64,000 nt of DNA from Spirosoma validum (GTDB taxonomy: Bacteria > Bacteroidota > Bacteroidia > Cytophagales > Spirosomataceae): assembly GCF_014699035.1 (NCBI RefSeq), contig NZ_JACXAA010000008.1, positions 248,001 through 312,000 of the forward strand, read 5' to 3'. The notes below the pieces were generated by a model. The model ran no database searches. It was not told the origin of the DNA and saw only the letters and a list, made by a program, of their open reading frames with translations. Positions 43,596-51,654 of the stretch are shown here, in pieces. Each line of letters opens with the position of its first letter. Positions within the stretch are counted from its first letter, which is position 1. A program made the translations under genes and the position numbers.

Positions 43596-43603
43596 TAGTT
43601 TTG
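43596..43603 (+). promoter_or_regulatory. -7 element for desaturase gene
   Basis: TAGTTTTG at 43596-43603, a perfect match, 50 bases before the GTG start. The -33 element is weak. Confidence 0.45.
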
Positions 43604-43653
43604 TAGTACTATTCTTAGTCACTGTCGCGTTCACCTTCTTAATTAAAAATACT

Positions 43654-44469
43654 GTGATTTTTGTCTTGGCTGCGTTTATTGGGCACTGGTATCTGTCTTT
43701 GTTCTGCCAAACGTTCTTTTTACACCGTTATTCAGCCCACAAAATGTTCTCGATGAGCAAATTTTGGGAGCGGTTTTTTTATGCCCTAACGTACGTATCG
43801 CAAGGTTCATCGTATCTGAGCCCACGGGCATACGCTGTGTTACACCGGATGCACCACGCCTTTAGCGATACAGAAAGAGATCCTCATTCGCCCCATCATA
43901 CGAAGAACATTTTTACGATGATGTGGAAGACTAAAGATATTTATAATGCTGTACTGCATCGTAAGCAGGCTATTGAAAAGCAGTTCGACCGGAATTATCC
44001 AGAATGGAATTTTATCGAAAAAATTGGCGATTCCTGGTTTTCCCGCGCTGGCTGGATGGTGCTTTACAGTGTATTCTACGTCTTTGCGTTCCTCTACCTG
44101 GATATGCACTGGGCATTCTTCTTCCTGTTACCCGTTCATTTTGTGATGGGACCGGTACACGGCGCTATCATCAACTGGAGTGGACACAAATATGGTTACT
44201 CGAACTTTGATAACCAGGATCAGTCGAAAAATTCGTTGATTTTGGATGTGGTCATGATGGGTGAATTGTTCCAGAACAATCACCACAAACGTCCAAATGC
44301 AGCCAACTTTGGTGCCAAGTGGTTCGAATTCGATCCAACGTATCCGGTTATCGGCCTATTGCACAAACTGCATATCGTCCGTTTACGACCGTCGGCTGAA
44401 GCGAAGAAGGCTCAGAATGAAGTCGGTCATGATCGGCGCGTTGAAATCAGAGATGAAGTAGACGCTTAG
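43654..44469 (+). CDS. Acyl-lipid/acyl-CoA fatty acid desaturase
   Basis: A 271-residue membrane di-iron desaturase. Histidine boxes are visible: HRYSAH (about 24-29), HRMHH (64-68) and NNHHKRP near 209, with INWSGHKYGY providing an additional ligand His. Four hydrophobic segments flank them. It introduces a double bond (probably delta-9) into acyl chains, adjusting membrane fluidity. It starts with GTG at 43654. A perfect terminator follows. Confidence 0.88.
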   Translation: MIFVLAAFIGHWYLSLFCQTFFLHRYSAHKMFSMSKFWERFFYALTYVSQGSSYLSPRAYAVLHRMHHAFSDTERDPHSPHHTKNIFTMMWKTKDIYNAVLHRKQAIEKQFDRNYPEWNFIEKIGDSWFSRAGWMVLYSVFYVFAFLYLDMHWAFFFLLPVHFVMGPVHGAIINWSGHKYGYSNFDNQDQSKNSLILDVVMMGELFQNNHHKRPNAANFGAKWFEFDPTYPVIGLLHKLHIVRLRPSAEAKKAQNEVGHDRRVEIRDEVDA

Positions 44470-44486
44470 AATACACTATCTCTCAC

Positions 44487-44527
44487 AAAGAAAAAGCCCC
44501 GAACGATAAGTTCGGGGCTTTTTCTTT
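44487..44527 (+). terminator. Strong hairpin terminator after desaturase
   Basis: An 18-bp perfect stem (44487-44504 with 44510-44527) with a G+C-rich core, an A-run on one side and a T-run on the other, so it is bidirectional between convergent genes. Confidence 0.93.
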
Positions 44528-44538
44528 GCAAGTAACCT

Positions 44539-44551
44539 GGACCGCTGGTCC
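44539..44551. repeat. Palindromic repeat GGACCGCTGGTCC, copy 1
   Basis: GGACC-GCT-GGTCC; identical to 45115-45127 and, reversed, to 45169-45181. It lies between the desaturase terminator and the nucleotidase stop. Confidence 0.85.
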
Positions 44552-44557
44552 GGGGGG

Positions 44558-45085
44558 TTACAGCAAAATTGTCGCTACGTCCTGCCAGGATTTGACGCGT
44601 TTAAATTGCTGATCTTCCCGATTGTGCAACGCATCGAAGAGTAACCCTTCTCCCTGGAAAGTGCGCAGGTTACGGGGCAAATCGTCAATCAGATAGGCTG
44701 TGCTCAATACGCTCTTGTCGCCCAGGAAAATATAGTTACGCCAGGGAATAGCCGGAAAATGTTCTTGTAACCAATCCCATTTCTCCCGTAATGAATTCGG
44801 AAATTCTTGCGCTGCCGAAGCGATAAAAACGTCATACTTTTTCATCAGGTCAGCAATGACGTCCTGAGCACCTTCCATCACGTCAATATCGCGAAAGAAG
44901 CCGGGTTCGTGTACTCGCTCCGAAATGGCTTTGTATTCGCGTTCATCAAACAGCTCGTGAAATGATTTTTCTTTTAACTCGTCAAACGTATATCGAGGCA
45001 TTTCGCCTTCCAGATAGAGTTTGATAAACTTGGCATGGGTGTCGGCCATGACATCATCCATGTCAATTGCAATTCGTTGTTTCAT
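44558..45085 (-). CDS. 5'-nucleotidase, HAD type (NT5C-like)
   Basis: A 175-residue HAD phosphatase matching the cytosolic 5'(3')-deoxyribonucleotidase family. Motif I is AIDMDDVMAD; the middle has EPGFFRDIDVMEGAQDVI and ASAAQEFPNSLREKWDWL; motif III is LIDDLPRNL. Such proteins dephosphorylate (deoxy)nucleoside monophosphates. It is bracketed on both sides by copies of the same palindromic repeat and has no obvious operon partner. Confidence 0.85.
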   Translation of the reverse strand: MKQRIAIDMDDVMADTHAKFIKLYLEGEMPRYTFDELKEKSFHELFDEREYKAISERVHEPGFFRDIDVMEGAQDVIADLMKKYDVFIASAAQEFPNSLREKWDWLQEHFPAIPWRNYIFLGDKSVLSTAYLIDDLPRNLRTFQGEGLLFDALHNREDQQFKRVKSWQDVATILL

Positions 45086-45105
45086 AAGTTGGAACCGGGA
45101 TTTAG

Positions 45106-45190
45106 CTGTAGTCTGGACCGCTGGTCCGTGTATAAAAGAACCAGCTCTAATTTAGCCTTCGGCTACTCGGACCAGCGGTCCAGGCTACAG
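45106..45190. repeat. Inverted repeat element containing GGACCGCTGGTCC, copies 2 and 3
   Basis: 23-base arms at 45106-45128 and 45168-45190 are complementary except for one position; each arm contains the 13-base palindrome. The spacer is 39 bases. It looks like a dispersed REP- or MITE-like element in the 5' flank of the nucleotidase gene. Confidence 0.82.
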
Positions 45191-45217
45191 TTAAATTCCG
45201 CCAGGCCGCCGGAGCGG

Positions 45218-46693
45218 TCAGATTTTTAAGGTTGTATCAAATTTTTCTAGATAATCGGCGACGCGCCGTACGAACTGCCCGCCCAGAGAACCATCGACAA
45301 CGCGGTGATCGTAGGAGTGGGATAGGAACATCAATTGGCGGATACCAATAAAATCGCCCTGCGGTGTTTCAATGACGGCTGGTTTTTTGACGATAGCGCC
45401 AAACGCCATAATCGCTACCTGCGGCTGAACAATAATGGGCGTGCCCATCAGATTACCAAACATGCCAATGTTGGAGATGGTATACGTACCGCCCGCCAGA
45501 TCGTCGGCAGTAAGTTTGTTTTCGCGGGCACGTCTGCTCAGGTCATTCACTTTATTGGTAAGGCCAATAAGATTGTACTGATCCGCATTGTGAATGACCG
45601 GCACGATTAAATTCCCACTGGGTAAAGCTACAGCCATCCCAATATTGATCGACTTTTTGACCAGAATTGTATCACCTTCCACCGATATGTTGATCATTGG
45701 AAAGTCTTTAATCGCCTTTACGACTGCTTCGATCATAATGGGCGTGAACGTCAGATTTTCGCCGGTTTGTTTCTTGAACTGGTCTTTACTCTGCGTACGC
45801 CATTGTGCAACCGGCGTCATATCGGCTTCAACGAACGAGCTGACGTGCGGAGAAATCTGCTTTGATTCTACCATCCGTTGCGCGATCATCTTCCGCATCC
45901 GATCCATCTGAATAATATCCGCCTGGCCGTTGACGGACGTGGCAGGGGGCAGAGGGCGTGGGGCAGAGGACAAAGGGTTCGGGGTTTGAGGCACTGAATT
46001 TTCTACCTCATGCCGTATGCCCCCTGCCTCCTGCGATTTTCCCTCCGCGCGATCCAGTACGTAAGCAAGAATATCTTTCTTCGTGACGCGATTCTCTGCT
46101 CCTGATCCGGAAATTCGGTCGAGTTCTTCACGGGAGACGTTTTCCTCTTTAGCAATATTCAGGACTAGCGGGGAATAGAACCGGTGTTCGGAGACCGGTA
46201 CATCACTTGCCAAGGACGTAGCGGAGGTCGCCACTGCTTTCTCCGTTGGGGCTGGTCGAGTGCTCATTGCCAGAATGCTGGCTTCCAGTTCGTGAGCGGC
46301 CTGGGATGTAGTTGGTTCAGGAACGTCTGCATTGACCGAATCGACCGTAACGTTCGCTACGTCGCCAATACCTTTGGGAGTCTGATCGGCTTCCTCTGCT
46401 ACGTGTTCAGCAGGCTTGGATGGTTCAGGATTCGTCTCTTTATCGACAGCCGCTTTTGTTTCGATACGGGCAATGGGGGCGCCAACTGCCACTACGTCGC
46501 CATCCTTTACCAAAACCTCCCTGAGTACACCACTAACGGGAGCAGGCACTTCAGTATCTACTTTGTCCGTAGCTACCTCCAATACGGACTCGTCAGCTTC
46601 AATACGATCGCCGGGCTGCTTAAGCCACGTAATGACCGTACATTCCATTATACTTTCGCCCATTTTGGGCATAACCATGTCAATGAGAGCCAT
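45218..46693 (-). CDS. 2-oxo acid dehydrogenase E2 (dihydrolipoamide acyltransferase)
   Basis: The E2 core of a pyruvate- or branched-chain-type dehydrogenase complex, 491 residues. One lipoyl domain at 1-78 with lipoylated Lys44 (TDKVDT), an acidic and Ala/Pro-rich linker (about 85-170), a peripheral-subunit-binding domain (YSPLVLNIAKEENV, about 172-212), a second Pro-rich linker (about 225-255), and the catalytic domain ending with HSYDHRVVDG (His about 463). E1 and E3 genes are not in the window. The second linker is encoded by repetitive DNA. Confidence 0.92.
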   Translation of the reverse strand: MALIDMVMPKMGESIMECTVITWLKQPGDRIEADESVLEVATDKVDTEVPAPVSGVLREVLVKDGDVVAVGAPIARIETKAAVDKETNPEPSKPAEHVAEEADQTPKGIGDVANVTVDSVNADVPEPTTSQAAHELEASILAMSTRPAPTEKAVATSATSLASDVPVSEHRFYSPLVLNIAKEENVSREELDRISGSGAENRVTKKDILAYVLDRAEGKSQEAGGIRHEVENSVPQTPNPLSSAPRPLPPATSVNGQADIIQMDRMRKMIAQRMVESKQISPHVSSFVEADMTPVAQWRTQSKDQFKKQTGENLTFTPIMIEAVVKAIKDFPMINISVEGDTILVKKSINIGMAVALPSGNLIVPVIHNADQYNLIGLTNKVNDLSRRARENKLTADDLAGGTYTISNIGMFGNLMGTPIIVQPQVAIMAFGAIVKKPAVIETPQGDFIGIRQLMFLSHSYDHRVVDGSLGGQFVRRVADYLEKFDTTLKI

Positions 46694-46702
46694 GTTTTTA
46701 GT

Positions 46703-46777
46703 AGTGAAGAGTGAAGAATGAAGAGTGAAGAATAGAGTAATTGATACTCTTCATTTTTCACTCTTCATTCTTCACTA
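46703..46777. repeat. Inverted GAAGARTGAAGA-type repeat
   Basis: The left arm (46703-46733) is built of repeated GTGAAGA units and the right arm (about 46746-46777) carries the imperfect reverse complement. It separates the E2 gene from cinA and encodes the last residues of CinA. Confidence 0.8.
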
Positions 46778-48023
46778 ATAAAATCTCTTCCCGCAGCATA
46801 TTCAGCAAATACGTTGTGGTCAGTTGAATGTTCTGGTCGCGGTATTGGCCGAGCTTGAGTAGGCGCGTCACGGTACGTTGGTCCGTAGCGCAGGCAATCC
46901 AGATGGTACCAACGGGTTTGTCAGGTGTGCCACCGTCGGGACCAGCAATGCCGCTGGTGGCAATACCAACGTTTGTTCCCAGTGCTTTACGGACACCCTC
47001 TGCCATCTGACGGATGGTTTCTTCACTAACCGCTCCTACTTGTTCCAGCGTTTCGGGCTGAACACCGAGTTGGGCTACTTTAACTGCGTTACTGTAGCTG
47101 ACAATACTTCCCCAGAAATAAGCTGACGAACCCGGCACCTTGGTAATCTGAGCGGATACGTACCCGCCCGTGCAGCTTTCAGCAATGCCCAGTGTTAGCT
47201 TCTTCTCCTTTAATAACTTGCCAACAACGGTTTCAAGTTCATCATCGTCGAAGCCAAATACATTTTTCTCGATCATGGGCATAACAAGCTGAACCTGTTC
47301 CGCCAGTTCACGGTCAATCTGGTCGAGGTCAGTTCCCGTATCGGTCAAGCGTAGTCGCACTCCACCAAAACTAGGCAAATAAGCTAGTTTAATGTGCTCA
47401 GGCAGAGCATCTTCCCAGGCTTCGATACGTTCCGCCAGAAACGATTCGCCAATGCCGACTGTCCGAATCATTTTATGCTTAATAATCGGCGTCAGAAAGT
47501 GCTGAGTCAATTTCGGCAGAATCCGGTTCGTCATCAAATGCTTCATCTCGAACGGAACGCCGGGTAATGATACGTACACCCGACCTTCATACTCGAACCA
47601 CATACCTGGTGCCGTTCCCCAGTCGTTCTGCATGTAAACAGCGTTGGCAGGTAAATCGGCCTGAGCTCGGTTCAGATCGGTCATTTCGCGACCGCGCTTC
47701 TCGAAGAAACTCGTTACTAACGCCAGCGCTGTTTCGTTACGTACCATGCCGACTCCGAAATACGTGCATAACGTTTTCTTGGTGATGTCGTCTTTCGTGG
47801 GACCAAGTCCTCCCGTTATGATGATGACGTCAGCCCGCTGGTGCGCTTCGTGCAAAACCTGAAGAATAACGTCGGCCTGATCGCCTACGGATGATTTACG
47901 AACGGTACGGATGCCAATATTGGTTAGTTCGGTGCCAATCCACTGCGTATTGGTGTCGGTAATTTGTCCGAACAAAATTTCGTCGCCGATCGTGATTACT
48001 TCGGCACGGATGGTATTAATCAT
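46758..48023 (-). CDS. cinA: CinA family protein (competence/damage-inducible, NMN amidohydrolase type)
   Basis: A 421-residue protein with an N-terminal MoCF-like domain (ITIGDEILFGQITDTN, TGGLGPTKDD) and a C-terminal CinA domain with GIAESCTGGYVSAQITKVPG, the GSIVSYSNAVK segment and TSGIAGPDGGTPDKPVGTIW. Family members cleave ADP-ribose and/or deamidate nicotinamide mononucleotide, and may take part in DNA uptake or repair. The last residues (VKNEE) are read from the inverted GAAGA repeat. A -7 element lies about 100 bases upstream (48123-48130). Confidence 0.92.
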   Translation of the reverse strand: MINTIRAEVITIGDEILFGQITDTNTQWIGTELTNIGIRTVRKSSVGDQADVILQVLHEAHQRADVIIITGGLGPTKDDITKKTLCTYFGVGMVRNETALALVTSFFEKRGREMTDLNRAQADLPANAVYMQNDWGTAPGMWFEYEGRVYVSLPGVPFEMKHLMTNRILPKLTQHFLTPIIKHKMIRTVGIGESFLAERIEAWEDALPEHIKLAYLPSFGGVRLRLTDTGTDLDQIDRELAEQVQLVMPMIEKNVFGFDDDELETVVGKLLKEKKLTLGIAESCTGGYVSAQITKVPGSSAYFWGSIVSYSNAVKVAQLGVQPETLEQVGAVSEETIRQMAEGVRKALGTNVGIATSGIAGPDGGTPDKPVGTIWIACATDQRTVTRLLKLGQYRDQNIQLTTTYLLNMLREEILLVKNEE

Positions 48024-48122
48024 GTTGATGGAAAACGGCTTATGAGCAGGGTGGTAAGTCTACTTAGCAGCCTGTAGAAATAATTAGTTATTATTCATTT
48101 GACATTACCCGCTCTTTGCTGT

Positions 48123-48130
48123 CAAAAGTA
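48123..48130 (-). promoter_or_regulatory. -7 element upstream of cinA
   Basis: TACTTTTG on the minus strand; about 100 bases before the cinA ATG. No clear -33. Confidence 0.4.
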
Positions 48131-48185
48131 CAAAAAAACGATTTAGCGCCATTAACCGTTATAAAATGGCAATCTGATTAACACC

Positions 48186-48953
48186 ATGATGAATCAACAT
48201 GTTTTTACCGCCGGTTTGCTGGCTCTAACAATCAGTACCACTAGTTTCGCTCAGGATTCGACTCGTCAGAAATCATCAAGTGGTGGTATTTTTGGAAAAA
48301 TCCTGGATGCTGTGACGCAGCCTGCTGCTGGTACGTCGGGTAGTCTGACGAGTACGGATATTGCAACCGGCTTGAAAGAAGCGTTACGTATCGGTGTAAA
48401 TAATGGGGCCACACAGGCATCGGCGTTGGATGGGTATTTTAAAAATCCATTATTGAAAATTGCTTTCCCGCCCGAAGCACAAAATGTAGCGATGAAGCTT
48501 CGGCAATTGGGTTTTACCAAGCAGGTTGATCAATTCGAATTATCACTCAATCGGGCTGCTGAGGATGCTGCCAAGAAAGCGGCACCTGTTTTTGTCAAAG
48601 CGATTACGTCAATGAGTATTCAGGATGCGGTAGGAATCCTGCGAGGGCAGAATGATGCGGCAACACAGTATCTCCGTCGAACGTCCGGTCAGCAGCTGGT
48701 TACGGAGTTTACACCCATTATCGATAGTACGTTGAGGAAAAATAACGCGACAAAATATTACACCGACCTGGTAAATATTTATAACAAGGTGCCGTTTGTG
48801 CAGAAGAAGGTAAATCCTAATCTAACTGAGTACGCGACTGGCAAAGCCGTTGACGGGTTGTTTGTTTTAGTCGCTCAGGAAGAACAGAAAATCCGCGAAA
48901 ATCCAGCCGCACGGGTTACGGATCTGCTGAAACGGGTGTTTTCGAAACAGTAG
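48186..48953 (+). CDS. DUF4197 domain protein, exported
   Basis: A 255-residue exported protein with a signal peptide (to SFAQ, about residue 23). The mature part matches DUF4197: GLKEALRIGVNNGATQASALDGYFKNPLLKIAFPPE, then AAKKAAPVFVKAITSMSIQDAVGIL, ending with TDLLKRVF. It is predicted all-helical and periplasmic. Function is unknown. A second ATG one codon downstream (48189) is an equivalent start. A terminator lies between it and the globin gene. Confidence 0.85.
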   Translation: MMNQHVFTAGLLALTISTTSFAQDSTRQKSSSGGIFGKILDAVTQPAAGTSGSLTSTDIATGLKEALRIGVNNGATQASALDGYFKNPLLKIAFPPEAQNVAMKLRQLGFTKQVDQFELSLNRAAEDAAKKAAPVFVKAITSMSIQDAVGILRGQNDAATQYLRRTSGQQLVTEFTPIIDSTLRKNNATKYYTDLVNIYNKVPFVQKKVNPNLTEYATGKAVDGLFVLVAQEEQKIRENPAARVTDLLKRVFSKQ

Positions 48954-48974
48954 CCGAATAGAACCCATACGCTT

Positions 48975-49012
48975 AACGCCCCAAGGCTTCATGCTTTCGG
49001 GGCGTTTTTTTA
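48975..49012 (+). terminator. Hairpin terminator with T-run
   Basis: AACGCCCC (48975-48982) pairs with GGGGCGTT (48999-49006), with an imperfect inner extension, followed by seven or more T. Confidence 0.85.
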
Positions 49013-49411
49013 TTCTTCCATGTACGAGTCATTGTTGATGTACTCCAATTTATGATTCCAGACCAGGGCAATCTGGGTTGCACGTTGACGTACTTGTTCT
49101 GCGTTTTCACCGATAAAATTCTCTGCGATTGTTTGCGAAAATAACTGAAGCCAGCGCTCAAAGTGATCGATGGTGAGCGTATGTTTCTGATTGACGATCA
49201 GATGTGGACGAAACGGATGACCATCGTAAGCGTTGTTCCCGAGGATGATGGATTCCCAGAACGCGTACATTTTGGGCAGGTGTTTCGACCAGTCGACCTG
49301 TGCTACGTCTGTAAACACAGGGCCAATGAATGAATCAGCCTGAACTTTCTCGTAAAATGAATCGACCAAAAGTCGGACAGCTTCGGGCGAATCCAGTGTT
49401 CTTTTTTGCAT
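49010..49411 (-). CDS. Group III truncated haemoglobin
   Basis: A 133-residue globin with group III (trHbP) features: SFYEKVQADSFIGPVF in the A-B helices, LPKMYAFWESIILGNNAYDGHPFRPH over the C-E region, and DHFERWLQLFSQTI around the F helix. Such proteins bind haem and handle oxygen or nitrogen oxides. It is close to a Spx/ArsC-like gene on the same strand, though 42 bases separate them. ATG 49411. Confidence 0.87.
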   Translation of the reverse strand: MQKRTLDSPEAVRLLVDSFYEKVQADSFIGPVFTDVAQVDWSKHLPKMYAFWESIILGNNAYDGHPFRPHLIVNQKHTLTIDHFERWLQLFSQTIAENFIGENAEQVRQRATQIALVWNHKLEYINNDSYMEE

Positions 49412-49453
49412 AACCTCTCAAACTTGAGTACGTAGCTGATATTTCTTTCCGGA

Positions 49454-49801
49454 CTACGTGGTGAATGTTTTTTCGTACTCATCAGCTTTAAAGCCTAACG
49501 CGATAAGCTGCCCATTTGATTCAATCAGCGGCCTTCGAATAACCGACGGTTTGGCGATCATCAGCGCGATGGCTCCTTCCATATCCGCTGGTTTGTCAGC
49601 ATCGGAAAGTTTCTTCCAGGTTGTTCCGGCGCGATTGACCAGTTCCTCCCAGGGCTTCTGCGTAAGCCAGTGTTCTATTCTGTTTCGGTCGATACCTTGT
49701 TTCTTATAATCATGAAATTGATAGTCGACTCCGTGCCCGGCGAGCCAGACGCGCGCTTTCTTGACGGTATCACAATTTGGAATGGCGTATAAGGTATACA
49801 T
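49454..49801 (-). CDS. ArsC/Spx family thioredoxin-like protein
   Basis: A 115-residue thioredoxin-fold protein of the ArsC/Spx/YffB family: YAIPNCDTVKKARVWL has the single Cys near residue 10, and PSVIRRPLIESNGQLIALGF contains the conserved Arg-Pro. It is most like YffB, a GSH-dependent thiol reductase-like protein, rather than a proven arsenate reductase; no ars genes are adjacent. Confidence 0.85.
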   Translation of the reverse strand: MYTLYAIPNCDTVKKARVWLAGHGVDYQFHDYKKQGIDRNRIEHWLTQKPWEELVNRAGTTWKKLSDADKPADMEGAIALMIAKPSVIRRPLIESNGQLIALGFKADEYEKTFTT

Positions 49802-49928
49802 GAGGCTAAGCTTCTTTTGCGCTAAAATTACCGGATTTTAGGTTTTTTAGGCTAGTATATGCCATTGTTCGGCACGTTCATTTGCTACGTAGCGTTCGGA
49901 TTGCCATACATTTCCCGTCGATGTTCTG

Positions 49929-49936
49929 TAAATTTG
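49929..49936 (+). promoter_or_regulatory. -7 element immediately before gldC
   Basis: TAAATTTG at 49929-49936 ends 5 bases before the ATG at 49942. A TTG at 49901 is too distant (25 bases) for a standard -33. Confidence 0.45.
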
Positions 49937-49941
49937 TGGCT

Positions 49942-50292
49942 ATGAAAAAATCAGATATTCACTTTTCGGTCGAGTTAGATAACCAGAATGTTCCCGAAAA
50001 AATATATTGGGAAGCTACAGATAACCCCAACGAAGGCTTAAGCGACACCAGAGCCATCGCCATTTCCCTATGGGATCATTACCACAATAGTACCCTCAAA
50101 ATTGACCTCTGGACAAAAGATATGGAAGTGGTCGATATGAAACGTTTCCTGATCGAAATGATGAGCGGCATTGCCGATACAGCCGTAAACGCAACGGGTG
50201 ATCAGCGCATGGCTACCGACATCGAAAATACGTGCCGCGTGTTGAGCAAACGACTCGAAGAAGAAATTAAGCAGCAGGAAAAACAGCCGTAA
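49942..50292 (+). CDS. gldC: Gliding motility protein GldC
   Basis: A 116-residue cytosolic protein. The sequence MKKSDIHFSVELDNQNVPEKIYWEATDNPNEG and SLWDHYHNSTLKIDLWTKDMEV match GldC of Flavobacterium, which helps gliding and is associated with the GldB/T9SS machinery. ATG 49942 replaces the upstream frame start at 49882. GldB is not in this window. The Bacteroidota restriction of GldC supports the taxonomic inference. Confidence 0.92.
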   Translation: MKKSDIHFSVELDNQNVPEKIYWEATDNPNEGLSDTRAIAISLWDHYHNSTLKIDLWTKDMEVVDMKRFLIEMMSGIADTAVNATGDQRMATDIENTCRVLSKRLEEEIKQQEKQP

Positions 50293-50362
50293 TTTATAGT
50301 AGAGTAGACCTGTCGGGCGTTAGTAGGTTGGCACTTATTTACCTGATGCGACCCCATTTTTT

Positions 50363-51550
50363 ATGAAAAATATTCTTCTGCTAGTTCTGGTAGCGACCAG
50401 TGCGCTTGCTCAAAAAGCTGGCATTCAGTTTCGTCAGGCCCCAATAGAAACGGTGTTTCAGGAAGCTCGGCGAGCTGGTAAACCCATTTTTGTTGAGATT
50501 TACTCACCAACCTGTCACGTTTGCGAAAGTTTTATTCCAACGCTGGCCGACAGTCGGGTTGGGAAATTCTACAATGCAAAGTTCATCAGCACGAAATTAG
50601 ATATTGGGCAACCTGCCACGAGAAATTTTTTAGACAGTCGTCGGTTGCTGGTGCCCTCGTTGCCCATGTTCCTTTATTTCGACCCGCAGCAGAATCTGGT
50701 TCACTTTGCGTTGAGCAATAATTCGACGGATGAAGTGATCCGACACGGCACCAATGCGCTGGAACCGCAGGCACGTAGCCAGACGATGAAATCGCGGTAT
50801 CAGCAGGGGGAACGGTCGCCCAATTTCCTGATCGATTACGCGATGTATAGCCGGATCACGAGAGATACGACGGCCAACATTGCGGCTATGAACGACTATG
50901 CCAAAAAGACGTCACCTGCTACGTATACCAACCAAACAAATTGGCTGGCCATGCAAAAACTTATACTGGATTCTGAGAATCCCATGTTTCAGTATATGCT
51001 GAGTCATCTGGACGCTTATCGTAAACCATATGGGGCTGAACAAACGCAAAAGGTTGCCGAAAATATCCTGATGTCGTCTTTGTTCAGCGGCCGGGGTGAG
51101 CAGTTTCCTATTGCCAAAATTTTGCAGATCCGGCAAGACCTGACCAAAATCGGCATTGATGCAAAGGTCGCGGCCAACCGAACCTTGCTGCCGGAAGTGA
51201 AAGCCTATTTCCGGGCTCATCAGACTGCCAAAGCGGTTGAGCGTATGGACAATCAGGTCAATTCCAACCAGATGTCGGTTCTGGAATACCTCTATATTTC
51301 CCGGCTCTTTAACCGAAACAGCCCCGATGCAGTAGCTGCCCCAACCGTAACGAAATGGGTCAATAAAGCACTGGCGCTGAAACCGGGACCGAAAGAGCAG
51401 GCTGACCTGTATTACGAATTAGCTGAAGCTTACCGGCAGGGCGGTAAAAATGGGGATGCGCAGAAGGCGGCTCAGAAATCGATGGAACTGGCGCAGTCCA
51501 GTCGGTTGGATACGCGCCGGAACGTTGAACAGATGGGGAAACTGAAATAA
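50363..51550 (+). CDS. Exported thioredoxin-fold protein with TPR-like C-terminus
   Basis: A 395-residue exported protein. The signal peptide ends at ALAQ (residue 16). Residues about 20-130 form a thioredoxin fold with the active-site-like CHVC (EIYSPTCHVCESF). The remainder is helical with a TPR-like unit near the C-terminus (YYELAEAYRQGGKNGDAQKAAQKSMEL). It may be a periplasmic thiol oxidoreductase or thiol-disulfide sensor; partner unknown. A strong terminator follows. Confidence 0.8.
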   Translation: MKNILLLVLVATSALAQKAGIQFRQAPIETVFQEARRAGKPIFVEIYSPTCHVCESFIPTLADSRVGKFYNAKFISTKLDIGQPATRNFLDSRRLLVPSLPMFLYFDPQQNLVHFALSNNSTDEVIRHGTNALEPQARSQTMKSRYQQGERSPNFLIDYAMYSRITRDTTANIAAMNDYAKKTSPATYTNQTNWLAMQKLILDSENPMFQYMLSHLDAYRKPYGAEQTQKVAENILMSSLFSGRGEQFPIAKILQIRQDLTKIGIDAKVAANRTLLPEVKAYFRAHQTAKAVERMDNQVNSNQMSVLEYLYISRLFNRNSPDAVAAPTVTKWVNKALALKPGPKEQADLYYELAEAYRQGGKNGDAQKAAQKSMELAQSSRLDTRRNVEQMGKLK

Positions 51551-51562
51551 AGATTTTGCGAG

Positions 51563-51601
51563 AATAGCGTGCTCATAATTCTGTGAGCACGCTATTTTTT
51601 T
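51563..51601 (+). terminator. Hairpin terminator with T-run
   Basis: AATAGCGTGCTCA (51563-51575) pairs perfectly with TGAGCACGCTATT (51584-51596), an 8-base loop, followed by six T. Confidence 0.93.
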
Positions 51602-51654
51602 GACAGGCATTTTAGCCGGCACATTGGTTACAGGATAACGTAGCAGCTTTATTT

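Noticed and set aside
44539-45190. CRISPR array
   Set aside because: Only three copies, in mixed orientation, at unequal spacing, with a gene between them; no cas genes.
49454-49801. Arsenate reductase
   Set aside because: The sequence is closer to YffB/Spx-like proteins and there are no arsenic genes nearby.
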